A DNA stretch of 24,528 bases from DASUFI01 sp036274635 (GTDB lineage Bacteria; Planctomycetota; B15-G4). Of this stretch, positions 1 through 7,091 are shown one piece after another. A model generated the notes under the pieces. The model was not told the origin of the DNA. It saw nothing but the letters and a program-made list of their open reading frames with translations, and ran no database searches. Position 1 is the stretch's first letter; each line of letters starts with the position of its first letter. Where the stretch lies: assembly GCA_036274635.1 (NCBI GenBank), contig DASUFI010000351.1:1-24528 (forward strand). Reading direction: 5' to 3'. Made by a program: the position numbers and the translations under genes.

Positions 1-109
1 ATTGTCCCGGATCCGTTCCCAGGGTTTCCTCAGGGCCCGCCACCACCCATCGACTACAACGGCCAGCCCAATGACACGGCAGATCGACGAATTGCCAGGA
101 GAGAACGAT

Positions 110-1027
110 GTGAACCGCCAACGCCTGTCGCGTCTTCTGACTGCCGCGCTTTGGAATGCCTCGCTGACACTCGCTTGGGCCTGCAGTGCGGCGGACTCGC
201 CGACGGCCGCTGACGTCGGCGGGGCCAGTGAGGGCCAGTCCTCTGTCGCCTTCGAGGTGCGGGACTCGTGGGGGCGGGACGGCTATTGGCTCAGCGTGTC
301 CCCATCCGGTGAGGTGTCGATTGCAGAGTCAGATGAAGCCCTGGAGGCAATCGATCAGCATCGCGCATCGTGCCGAGCTGCCAGCATCGAGGCGTACGAC
401 ACATTGCACAGCGCATCGCACGGCACTCTGCCTGTGGAACGAGATGCACGGAAGTACCTGGCCGTAGTTCCGAGTCCCACGGGACGATGGGCCTTCATCC
501 ATGGAGTGCATCACGCGGCTTTGGACTTCGCTGACCTCGCGACGGGCACGCTCCGCATGTTGCCCGGAGAGCTGAGTTCGCACGGGACTGGACCGGTCGT
601 GTGGAGTCCGAACGGCCGGCGGGTCGCGCTCTTCCGTCGCAGTGAGAACGATCAAGAACCGGTGCGGCAGCTGGTGGTGCTCGACATCGAGGAGAAGGCC
701 GTCGTGCTCGAGACGCAACTCGGACCCGATTTCAGTGCGATGTCGTGGAGTCCGGACGGCACGAAGCTTGCTGTGCTCATGCGCCAAGTCCAGCCAGACG
801 AGGGGGTTGTGGGTCGAGTCACCAAGGCGATGGGCCACGGGACGTACTCGTCGACGTTCGATCTTGTCGTGGTCGATATCCCGAGCGGGTCTCAGCACCG
901 AGGCGCACTCTTGTCGCAGGTCAGCGGTGGCAGGGGCGAAATCGTGTGGGACGCTCACAGCACATCGTCGATGATGGGTGACGTGTTCGGTGGACTGGTG
1001 AAGCAGGCCGAGCCGCCAAGTGATTGA
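110..1027 (+). CDS. Secreted/lipoprotein-like beta-propeller protein (PD40/TolB-type repeats)
   Basis: The frame is open from the window edge, but I place the start at GTG 110 because AGGAGA lies 7 bases upstream and the product then begins with a positively charged, hydrophobic leader. This gives 305 aa. The leader ends near Cys25 in LAWAC, an atypical lipobox (Trp at -2), so either a lipoprotein or an ordinary signal peptide is possible. Two blade motifs are visible, WSPNGRRVALFR at about residues 165-176 and WSPDGTKLAVLM at 213-224. These are the SPDG signature of PD40/WD40-like propellers such as TolB. Such proteins sit outside the inner membrane and usually mediate protein contacts; no catalytic motif is seen. 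The gene converges with the methyltransferase at 1096. Specific function is unknown. An alternative start is ATG 71, which would bury the leader. Confidence 0.7.
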   Translation: MNRQRLSRLLTAALWNASLTLAWACSAADSPTAADVGGASEGQSSVAFEVRDSWGRDGYWLSVSPSGEVSIAESDEALEAIDQHRASCRAASIEAYDTLHSASHGTLPVERDARKYLAVVPSPTGRWAFIHGVHHAALDFADLATGTLRMLPGELSSHGTGPVVWSPNGRRVALFRRSENDQEPVRQLVVLDIEEKAVVLETQLGPDFSAMSWSPDGTKLAVLMRQVQPDEGVVGRVTKAMGHGTYSSTFDLVVVDIPSGSQHRGALLSQVSGGRGEIVWDAHSTSSMMGDVFGGLVKQAEPPSD

Positions 1028-1029
1028 TT

Positions 1030-1056
1030 CCTCCCCAACATGATGCGCTCGGGAGG
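1030..1056. terminator. Possible bidirectional terminator between convergent genes
   Basis: CCTCCC (1030-1035) can pair with GGGAGG (1051-1056) across a 15-base loop. The hairpin lies in the 68-bp gap between the stops of the propeller gene and the methyltransferase. There is no clear U-tract, so this is a weak call. Confidence 0.3.
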
Positions 1057-1095
1057 TTGGCCTGTTGCTGGACCGGAGCACCTACCCCCGCACAC

Positions 1096-1869
1096 TCACC
1101 GCGCCTTGCTGCCGATCACGTAACCGACCTGCACCGCGCCGAACGAGACGATCGTCAACAGGGACGACACGATGCCCTGCACGCTGCGCGCTGCATCGTG
1201 TTCGCCGTCGAAACCCGCGTCGCGCAGCGTCTGGGCATACTGCCTGAGGTGTCGGACGTCGGCGAGCAACACGCGGCCGCCGACTCTCAGCACCCGCGCG
1301 ATCTCGCGCACGGCAGCCTGGCGTTCGCCGGCGTTGTAGATGTTGTGCAGCGACGCGCTGGCGAGCACGAGGTCGAAGCTGGCATCGTCGAATGGCAAAT
1401 GGCGTGCGTCGGCGGTCTGCACGTCGACGCGCTCGGCGACCCCTTCGATCCTCGCGTTGTTCAAGGTGGCCGCGGGGTGGTTGCCACTGAGATCCTCGGC
1501 CTGCCATATGTCGATGCCAATGGCCCGGCCCGTGGTCACTCGCTTGGCCGCGCCGATCAGGAACAGACCGCGCCCGCAGCCCACATCCAGCACGCGCTCG
1601 TCGCCACGCCACTCGAGCAGATCGAGATAGGTTTCGCGTTCGCGCACCTTGCCGAACTTGGCGGACCAGACCATCCAGCCCGCCATCACGCCGCACGACA
1701 GGCCTGCCGAGATCAGCGGGCGGCCGAGCAGGGCGAAGCCCGACTCTCTGTCCCACAAACCCGCCGCCCGCGTGATCAGCGAGATGATCCCCAACGCGCA
1801 GACGATCAGCAGATTGCGGACCACGGTCGGCGCATCCACGCCGTAATCAGCACGCGCCGGTTTGCCCAT
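1096..1869 (-). CDS. Membrane-anchored class I SAM-dependent methyltransferase
   Basis: A 257-aa protein starting at ATG 1869; the upstream extension in this frame is Arg/Pro-rich and not protein-like. Two hydrophobic segments (about residues 17-33 and 51-70) suggest an N-terminal membrane anchor. A Methyltransf_11/25-type Rossmann domain follows: motif I VLDVGCGRG (93-101), the acidic end of strand 2 at GID (118-120), an ADARHLPF motif (153-160) and the post-motif RVLRVGGRVLLAD (192-204). The family transfers a methyl group from S-adenosylmethionine to small molecules, lipids or quinones; the substrate cannot be read from the sequence. The C-terminus has another hydrophobic stretch (about 233-254). 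The gene stands alone, convergent with the propeller gene and divergent from a gene remnant. No strong Shine-Dalgarno sequence is visible. Confidence 0.85.
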   Translation of the reverse strand: MGKPARADYGVDAPTVVRNLLIVCALGIISLITRAAGLWDRESGFALLGRPLISAGLSCGVMAGWMVWSAKFGKVRERETYLDLLEWRGDERVLDVGCGRGLFLIGAAKRVTTGRAIGIDIWQAEDLSGNHPAATLNNARIEGVAERVDVQTADARHLPFDDASFDLVLASASLHNIYNAGERQAAVREIARVLRVGGRVLLADVRHLRQYAQTLRDAGFDGEHDAARSVQGIVSSLLTIVSFGAVQVGYVIGSKAR

Positions 1870-1883
1870 CGCCACGATCTTGA

Positions 1884-2264
1884 TCCAGACATGTCCGCGA
1901 TGACAAGACCGTCGGCCGGACCGGATCCCACACGTGGCACATCCTCGACGAGGAGGCCTACTTCGACTGGGTCGAGCAGGTTCCACCGCTCGAACGCCTC
2001 CCCCGGACCTTCGAGTACGTCACGCACCGCGACAGCACGAGCAGCTACTGCATCATCACACGCAGCGCGGCAGCATCCTCATCCTGCCGGCCGGACCCGG
2101 AGCGATCGCGGCCAGCCTCTTCCGAGTTCCGTCGCCGGACCTGAGCCCCGACGGCAAGCAGGGCACGCTGACCGAGGCGCGCGCGTCAGCCGCACCCCCG
2201 CTCCGCGCCAAACCGGCTACCCTCATGTGCGCCGCGCGCTGGAGGCGGCGCCTCAGGGAGGGCG
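1884..2264 (+). pseudogene. Frameshifted remnant of an unrecognised protein-coding gene
   Basis: From about 1908 to 2058 one frame (codons starting at 1929, 1932 and so on) has almost only G/C third positions and reads as plausible protein, for example HTWHILDEEAYFDWVEQV and LPRTFEYVTHRDSTSSYCII. That frame has no ATG or GTG after its upstream TGA (1881-1883). Near 2058-2066 the protein-like signal moves to another frame (RGSILILPAGPGAIAASLF), which fits loss of one base, and it fades before the next gene at 2271. I read this as a gene lacking its start and carrying a frameshift, or a gene damaged by a sequencing or assembly error. I do not recognise the family. It fills the gap between the divergent methyltransferase and the DUF932-like gene. 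Confidence 0.45.
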
Positions 2265-2270
2265 TTGATC

Positions 2271-2963
2271 ATGGATGTGGCCACGAACGTCGAGCTGCCG
2301 CAGATCCTGTCCGTGTTCACCGAGGAGATCACCAACCGATCCGGCGAGGTCGTCGACGTCTTCGTCAAGCCCTCGTACGTGCAGGCGCGCTCGGTGCTGC
2401 CCCGTTTCGCGGCGGCCAGACCCGGCGACAGACTTCAGGCCGGGGTGGCGCTGCGGGCCGCCCGCGGTGACGTCCGCGTGCATCCCTACCTCTTCCGCCT
2501 CGTGTGCCGGAACGGCGCCATCCTGGTCGAGGCCGCGCAGAGTCAGCGCCTGATTGAAATCGAGCTTCTGGAGGTGCCGGAAGCCATGGCGGTCCTTCGA
2601 CAGTCCATCGGCGCCTGCTGCGCCGCGGAGGCGTTCACCGAGGCGATGGCGCGGGTGCGCGACGGGGCCGCGGTGCGCGACGTCCATGCCATCCAGATGA
2701 TGCCGATCATGGCGCACATGGCGCGTCGCGGCTCGGGCTTCGATCCGGGCGAGATTTGGCGCCGCTTCCTGCGGGAGGCTGACCCGACACCTTACGGCCT
2801 GGCCAACGCCATCACGTCCGTCGCGCGCGACACCAGCGACCGCCGACTCCGCTGGGACCTCGAGGAGCTCGGCGGGGCGGTCCTCACCGGAGATCTGGGT
2901 CCTCAGCCTCACCTTTCTCCACAGGCTGCACGGGCGACGAGCGTCGACGGCGTGCTGGTCTAG
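2271..2963 (+). CDS. DUF932-like protein, short form
   Basis: ATG 2271 is preceded by AGGGAGGG (2255-2262) at good spacing; a TTG at 2265 is less likely. The product is 230 aa, soluble, without a leader. The segment VHPYLFRLVCRNGAI resembles the fR..CtNG motif of DUF932 (phage/plasmid-like) proteins. The late segment YGLANAITSVARDTSDRR resembles the NAvT..ar motif near the end of that family. Usual family members are longer (about 300-400 aa), so this would be a compact or divergent member. The family is common on plasmids and phages, with no established biochemical role. The assignment rests on motif resemblance only. The neighbouring gene remnant may have formed a pair with it. Confidence 0.55.
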   Translation: MDVATNVELPQILSVFTEEITNRSGEVVDVFVKPSYVQARSVLPRFAAARPGDRLQAGVALRAARGDVRVHPYLFRLVCRNGAILVEAAQSQRLIEIELLEVPEAMAVLRQSIGACCAAEAFTEAMARVRDGAAVRDVHAIQMMPIMAHMARRGSGFDPGEIWRRFLREADPTPYGLANAITSVARDTSDRRLRWDLEELGGAVLTGDLGPQPHLSPQAARATSVDGVLV

Positions 2964-2964
2964 G

Positions 2965-2986
2965 GAGCCCGGCTCGTCGCGGGCTC
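2965..2986 (+). terminator. Hairpin just downstream of the DUF932-like gene
   Basis: GAGCCCG (2965-2971) and CGGGCTC (2980-2986) form a perfect 7-bp stem with an 8-base loop starting 2 bases after the TAG stop. There is no U-tract. It is a plausible terminator for the upstream gene. Confidence 0.45.
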
Positions 2987-3462
2987 GGTGCGCGTGACAC
3001 CGTGTCGATCAAGGTGTCGGTGTTCGTCATGGTGCGCGGCGTGTCGTAGCGAGAGCATGGCTCGCGTCCACCCGGCCCTCGCACCCCGTACAGGAAAGCC
3101 AAGGCATGCGCATCATCGTCGGACTGTCCATCTTCGCTACGACGTGCCTCGGGACCGGCAGCCTTCGGGCCCAGGTGGTGCTCGGGCCGGCAACCCTTTC
3201 GCCCCCCGAACTGGTCCCCGACGCGTGGCTGGCCGCGGCAGACCTGGATGGCGACGGCGACCTCGATCTGGGAGCGCTCCATCTGGGTTCGACCCAGGTG
3301 CATCTCGGGGATGGCCGTGGCCAGTTCTCAGCCGGTGTGGATACCGATCCGCAGCTCGTTCTCAACGCCCTGGATCTGGGAGACATCGATGGAGATGGCC
3401 GGCCCGATCTCGTGGGCCTGCGGATCGTGCCGGCGGCCAAGCAGCTGTACGTGATGCTCGGC

Positions 3463-3466
3463 CTAG
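3463..3466. repeat. Target-site duplication, left copy (CTAG)
   Basis: CTAG abuts the left inverted repeat and is repeated at 3626-3629 directly after the right one. Because CTAG is palindromic, the exact duplication length (TA or CTAG) cannot be fixed. Confidence 0.75.
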
Positions 3467-3625
3467 GAGCCCGTTGAAGAAGTCATTCGCGCCGGGCAGC
3501 GGATCCTTCGCGCCGGCTCGTCGTTGCGCGATCCTCGTCGGCCCTCTAGGCCGACTCCGGTCGCGCGCCTGGATCCGACGCGAAATCTCTCGCTGCCGGC
3601 ATCGAAGCACTTCTTCAACGGGCTC
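3467..3625. mobile_element. 159-bp fold-back MITE-like element
   Basis: The ends are perfect 17-bp inverted repeats, GAGCCCGTTGAAGAAGT (3467-3483) and its reverse complement (3609-3625). CTAG flanks both sides (3463-3466 and 3626-3629), consistent with a 4-bp CTAG target duplication, or a TA duplication if the termini begin GGAGCCC. The inner sequence is also an imperfect palindrome, centred on a perfect hairpin GTCGGCC-CTCTA-GGCCGAC (3537-3555) whose midpoint (3546) is exactly the element midpoint. There is no open reading frame of note, so mobility would need a transposase supplied in trans. Excision of the element plus one CTAG (163 bp) restores the host reading frame. The parent insertion-sequence family cannot be named from this window. 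Confidence 0.9.
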
Positions 3626-3629
3626 CTAG
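3626..3629. repeat. Target-site duplication, right copy (CTAG)
   Basis: This is the second copy of the CTAG flanking the 159-bp element. Deleting the element and one copy gives a contiguous open frame in the host gene. Confidence 0.75.
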
Positions 3630-4774
3630 GGGGCGAGCAATTCGACCTGGTGGCGATCTACGTCGTTCCAGGGGAGCCGGGCGCAGGAAATGGGCGTGTC
3701 ACCCTCTCGGATGCGGACGGCGACGGCGACCTCGATGGCCTCGTGGCCTCCGGGACCGCGTCGGGATCGCGCCTCGATGTGTTCAGCAATGACGGCCTTG
3801 GCCACTTCACCGACCATGTCGTCTCGACGGGCGTCGTTCCGTTCGCCGCGGTGGACGCGGATGGCGACGCCGATGTCGTCGAGTGCGATGGCAGCCCACT
3901 CCAGCCACCGATGGTCACGCACGTGCTCCTCGGGCAGCCGGACGCCAGCTTCGTGTCCACCGTCACGTGGAATGCTTCGCAGCTGGTCGCGGTGGCGGAC
4001 CTCGACCTGGATGGCGCCCTGGACGTGCTGGCCTGGGACAGCGAGCTGCTGGCGCTCCGTGCGCACATGGGGGTGGGCGACGGCAGCTTCACGGACGGTC
4101 CCGTGACCGCTGTGGCACCGATCGGAGGGGGCACCGACCGTGTCGCAGACTTCGATGGCGACGGTCTGCCCGATCTCCTGGTCACCGTGCCCGATCCGGA
4201 CGGCCACACGGCCATCCGGCTGGGAGATGGACAGGGCGGCTTCGGGACCACCGACGCCGTGGCTCTCGATATGGGCAGCGTGGTCACGCTCATCATCGCG
4301 GACGTCGTCGCTGACGGCCGCCCCGACGTCGTCACGTCGCGGAGCGGCGGCTTCCAGAACGCGAGCCTCGCCGTGTTCCCCAACTGGACCTATCCCGTCG
4401 GCGGACCGCTGCTGGACCTCGGGTACGCCAAGCCGGGAAACGGCTATCCGGTCATGCTGGCCTCTGGCGGCTTCACCGCGGGCGACGCCGTGGAGTTCCA
4501 CCTCTTCTCCGCCTGGCCACAGGGACCGACGGCGCTGAACGCTGGCTTCTCCGAGGCCTACGCGCCCTTCCATGGTGGCACGCTCGTGCCATCGCCGGAC
4601 GTCGTGCTGGGGCTCTTCGTCACCGCCGCGCAGGGCGACCTGGGGGTGCAGGCGCATTGGCCGCCGGGCGTGCCCAGAGGCACCCGGGTGACTTTGCAGT
4701 TCTGGAGCCAATGGCCCTTCTCCGTCCCGGTGCCGTACGTCGCCAGCAGCGCGGTGCGCGTCACCGCGCCCTGA

Positions 4775-5105
4775 CGGCGGATCGGCGAGCTCGAGCCTCG
4801 GCTCCAACTCACGGTCACTCGGCAAGATCGCGAACGCGTTCGCGACGTTCCGTTTCGACTTCTCTCTCGACGACGTTCACGGCGCGCGATCGGTCGTCGA
4901 TCCGCGACAACTCGGGTTGAGCTGACGGCGACCGATCGATCGCTGGACTGACGGGGAAGCGCTCGACTCGGTGGCAGGCACCGGGGGCGGCATGGCTCTG
5001 CTTTCGAAGGGCCGGCGATCCAATCGCGGGGCTTTCCAGCGGCGGGCGTGCCCGCTGCCGACAGTTCCCATGTCCCGACGCCACTCAGCTACCGAGGTCC
5101 CGATC
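4775..5105. other. 331-bp intergenic region upstream of the HEAT-repeat gene
   Basis: No convincing gene is visible here; short open frames lack protein-like composition. It holds a small hairpin GAGCC-TC-GGCTC (4793-4804), a possible weak terminator for the FG-GAP gene. It also holds an 18-bp perfect palindrome at 4828-4845 (separate entry) and presumably the promoter of the gene at 5106, which I could not place by eye. Confidence 0.5.
4828..4845. promoter_or_regulatory. 18-bp perfect palindrome, operator-like
   Basis: TCGCGAACGCGTTCGCGA reads the same on both strands. It has no loop, which favours a dimeric protein-binding site over a terminator. It sits 54 bp after the FG-GAP stop and 261 bp before ATG 5106. 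The binding protein is unknown. Confidence 0.35.
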
Positions 5106-7028
5106 ATGCGTCATGTCGCAGCGGCTGCGCTTCTCTTCGCCCTGCTGAGCGGTCCCGCGCTCGCTCACGGCGGCCAGTACAAGGGGCCCTCGGATGCCGG
5201 CGGGCCCGGGGGCGGCAGTGGAGGCACGGGGGCTCCTCCCACCAATCCGGGTGGGCCCGTCGTGGCAGGCCCGGGAGCGCCCCACGGCGGGACTCCGACG
5301 GTCCCCGGACCCACGGGCCCGAATCGCTCGCACCCCGCACAAGCCACCGGCTCGCTGGGCGATGTCACCGAGTCCTGCGAGATCTGGGAGTTCTGGTGGG
5401 AGAACAACAAGGACCAGTACCTCGACCTCAAGAGCCGACTCTCACACGGCGTCATCCTGTCGGGCACGCCGAGCGTGCTCACCGGCGTTGGTCGCAGCAG
5501 CGACGCACTCAGCACCAGCCGCGCGAGCCAGCAAGTCATCGAGAGCGTCGTGATCCCTTCGCTCATCCAGCTGCTGCATCAGTCCGACAACCAAGACATC
5601 CTCGATTCCGCGGTCCTGGCGCTGGGCCGCACGGCGCGCGGCGAGACGGCGGACCAGATGATCGATGCGGTGCAGCCGCTGCTCGCGCACAAGGAGCTGT
5701 CCGTGCAGACGGCCGCGACGCTGAGCCTCGGCGTGCTGGGCTCGCCGAAGGCCGTGCCGGTCCTGACGGAGCTGATGACCAACTCGTCCAGGGGCCAGCA
5801 GCTCGCGGGCGGCGGCGACGTGCATTGGCTGATGCGCGCCTTCGCGGCGTTGTCCCTCGGCCTGATCAACGACGGGAGCTCCGTCGAGCCGCTGATCAAC
5901 ATCATCCAGAACACGAGGGACTCGGAGCACGACCTCAAGGCCTGCGCCATCGTGGCCCTGGGCCTCATGGACAACGACGAGGTCCGCAAGGCCTACGAGT
6001 TCCTGATGAAGGAGCTGGATGACCGCGAGCTCGACGCGGTCGTGAAGAGCTACATCCCGACCACCCTCGCCAAGATGGGGCACGGCACCAGGATCGAGGC
6101 CAAGGGCGCGCTGCTGAAGACCTTCCTCGACAAGGACGTGGACAACGACGTGCGGCAGTCGGCCGCCATCGCGCTGGGACTGCTCGGCAACATGACGGAC
6201 AAGGACCTCGTCGACGGCCTGCTGCAGTACGTGGCCGAAGGCAAGGACATGCAGACGCGGCACTTCGGCTTCATCGCCCTGGCCGAGATCGGCAAGCGCG
6301 ACAAGGACACGGAGGCGGCGAACGCGGCGACCCACCAGAAGATCACGGAGCTGTTCGCCAGGGAGATCGTCAAGCCCAGCATCAGGACGAACCGCTCGTG
6401 GGCCGCGCTGGCCGGCGCGATCTATGCCAAGGACATCGTCTCGGCGGCGCCGGTGCTCATCGAGCAGCTCAGCCGCGCGTACAAGAGCGAGAAGGATCCC
6501 TCGTTCAAGAGCGCCTTCGCCCTGGCCCTCGGGCTGCTGAACGTGCAGCCCATGGCCGAGACGATCCACGAGGACTTCCGGGAGTCCAAGGACGAGGGCT
6601 TCCGCGGCTACGCGGCCGTCGCGCTGGGCTTCCTGAATTGCACCCAGGCGGCGGACGACCTGCGCGGCCTGTGCCAGGACAAGACCATCGCGCCCACCTT
6701 CCGCCTGCAGGTGGCCACGGGACTGGGCCTGATGAAGGACACGGAGGCCGTCAAGGTGCTGGTGAGCACGCTGAAGGACGCGCAGACACTGGGCGTGAGC
6801 TCCGCCGTCGCCAAGGCCCTCGGCATCATCGGCGACGAGAAGGCGATCGAGCCGCTGAAGGAGATCGCCTTCGACGCGTCCGTCCAGAACATCACGCGCG
6901 CCTTCGCCTGCGTGGCGCTCGGCATGGTGTGCGAGAAGACGGATCTGCCGTGGAACGCACGCATCAGCCAGGACAACAACTACCGGGCGCGCGTCCCGGC
7001 CATCGACGAGGTGCTCGACATCCTCTGA
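5106..7028 (+). CDS. Secreted HEAT-repeat protein
   Basis: I start at ATG 5106 (GAGGT at 5094-5098) because the product, 640 aa, then begins with a clean signal peptide (MRHVAAAALLFALLSGPALA, cleavage before HGG). The frame is open further upstream, but that extension has no leader. Residues ~25-78 are a Gly/Pro-rich linker. A Cys- and Trp-rich motif CEIWEFWWENNKDQYL (91-106) follows. The rest is alpha-helical repeat units of the HEAT/PBS-lyase type, recognisable by recurring ALGLLG, ALGRTARG, SLGVLGSPKAVPVLTELM and ALGIIGDEKAIEPL segments. Such solenoids are protein-binding scaffolds; no catalytic site is seen. The leader and linker place it outside the cytoplasmic membrane. It stands alone, convergent with the FG-GAP gene at 7092. 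Confidence 0.85.
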   Translation: MRHVAAAALLFALLSGPALAHGGQYKGPSDAGGPGGGSGGTGAPPTNPGGPVVAGPGAPHGGTPTVPGPTGPNRSHPAQATGSLGDVTESCEIWEFWWENNKDQYLDLKSRLSHGVILSGTPSVLTGVGRSSDALSTSRASQQVIESVVIPSLIQLLHQSDNQDILDSAVLALGRTARGETADQMIDAVQPLLAHKELSVQTAATLSLGVLGSPKAVPVLTELMTNSSRGQQLAGGGDVHWLMRAFAALSLGLINDGSSVEPLINIIQNTRDSEHDLKACAIVALGLMDNDEVRKAYEFLMKELDDRELDAVVKSYIPTTLAKMGHGTRIEAKGALLKTFLDKDVDNDVRQSAAIALGLLGNMTDKDLVDGLLQYVAEGKDMQTRHFGFIALAEIGKRDKDTEAANAATHQKITELFAREIVKPSIRTNRSWAALAGAIYAKDIVSAAPVLIEQLSRAYKSEKDPSFKSAFALALGLLNVQPMAETIHEDFRESKDEGFRGYAAVALGFLNCTQAADDLRGLCQDKTIAPTFRLQVATGLGLMKDTEAVKVLVSTLKDAQTLGVSSAVAKALGIIGDEKAIEPLKEIAFDASVQNITRAFACVALGMVCEKTDLPWNARISQDNNYRARVPAIDEVLDIL

Positions 7029-7051
7029 GCGGTCGGCGGCGGGCGCACGAT

Positions 7052-7079
7052 CCGCGAGGCCGCGCGAGCGGTCTCGCGG
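7052..7079. terminator. Bidirectional terminator hairpin between convergent genes
   Basis: CCGCGAGGCCG (7052-7062) pairs with CGGTCTCGCGG (7069-7079), 11 pairs including one G-T, with a 6-base loop. It lies in the 63-bp gap between the HEAT-repeat stop (7028) and the FG-GAP stop (7092) and could serve both strands. Confidence 0.6.
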
Positions 7080-7091
7080 TGTTTCACGAGG

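Larger units (their letters stand above)
3106..4774 (+). pseudogene. Secreted FG-GAP/VCBS beta-propeller protein, interrupted by a miniature element
   Basis: ATG 3106 follows AGGAAAG (3092-3098). The N-terminal part is a signal peptide (MRIIVGLSIFATTCLG, cleavage near RAQ) and two calcium-binding-type repeats, DLDGDGDLDL and DIDGDGRPDL. The frame then enters an inserted element and stops at 3475-3477 after 123 aa. From 3630 the gene resumes in another frame with further repeats (DADGDGDLDG, DADGDADVVE, DLDLDGALDV, DFDGDGLPDL, DVVADGRPDV), about seven in all, as expected for a seven-bladed propeller. Joining 3106-3466 to 3630-4774 gives one uninterrupted frame of 501 aa, reading MLGLGGEQFDL across the junction. 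The last ~130 residues carry the module AYAPFHGGTLVPSP...RGTRVTLQFW also found in the gene at 7092-8702. The family is extracellular; the present allele should be inactive or yield only a truncated N-terminus. Confidence 0.85.

Noticed and set aside
1024..2268. A plus-strand frame of 414 codons across the methyltransferase
   Set aside because: Most of it is antisense to a methyltransferase with clear SAM motifs, and its product is Arg/Pro/Thr-rich. Only the 1884-2264 part may reflect real coding history, and in other frames.
2996..3018. GACACC/GGTGTC hairpin upstream of the FG-GAP gene
   Set aside because: A 6-bp stem with an 11-base loop is common by chance at this GC content, and the neighbouring hairpin at 2965-2986 is a better terminator.
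3524..3629. The part of the open frame upstream of 3630, as an independent start for the downstream FG-GAP half
   Set aside because: This stretch is inside the inserted fold-back element. It has no signal peptide or ribosome site, and joining across the element gives a better protein.
4971..5105. Earlier start for the HEAT-repeat protein
   Set aside because: It would place 45 non-hydrophobic residues before a clear signal peptide. ATG 5106 has a ribosome site and a standard leader.
5170..5340. Possible tandem DNA repeat in the Gly/Pro-rich coding stretch
   Set aside because: The repetition is in amino-acid composition only; no regular DNA period was seen.
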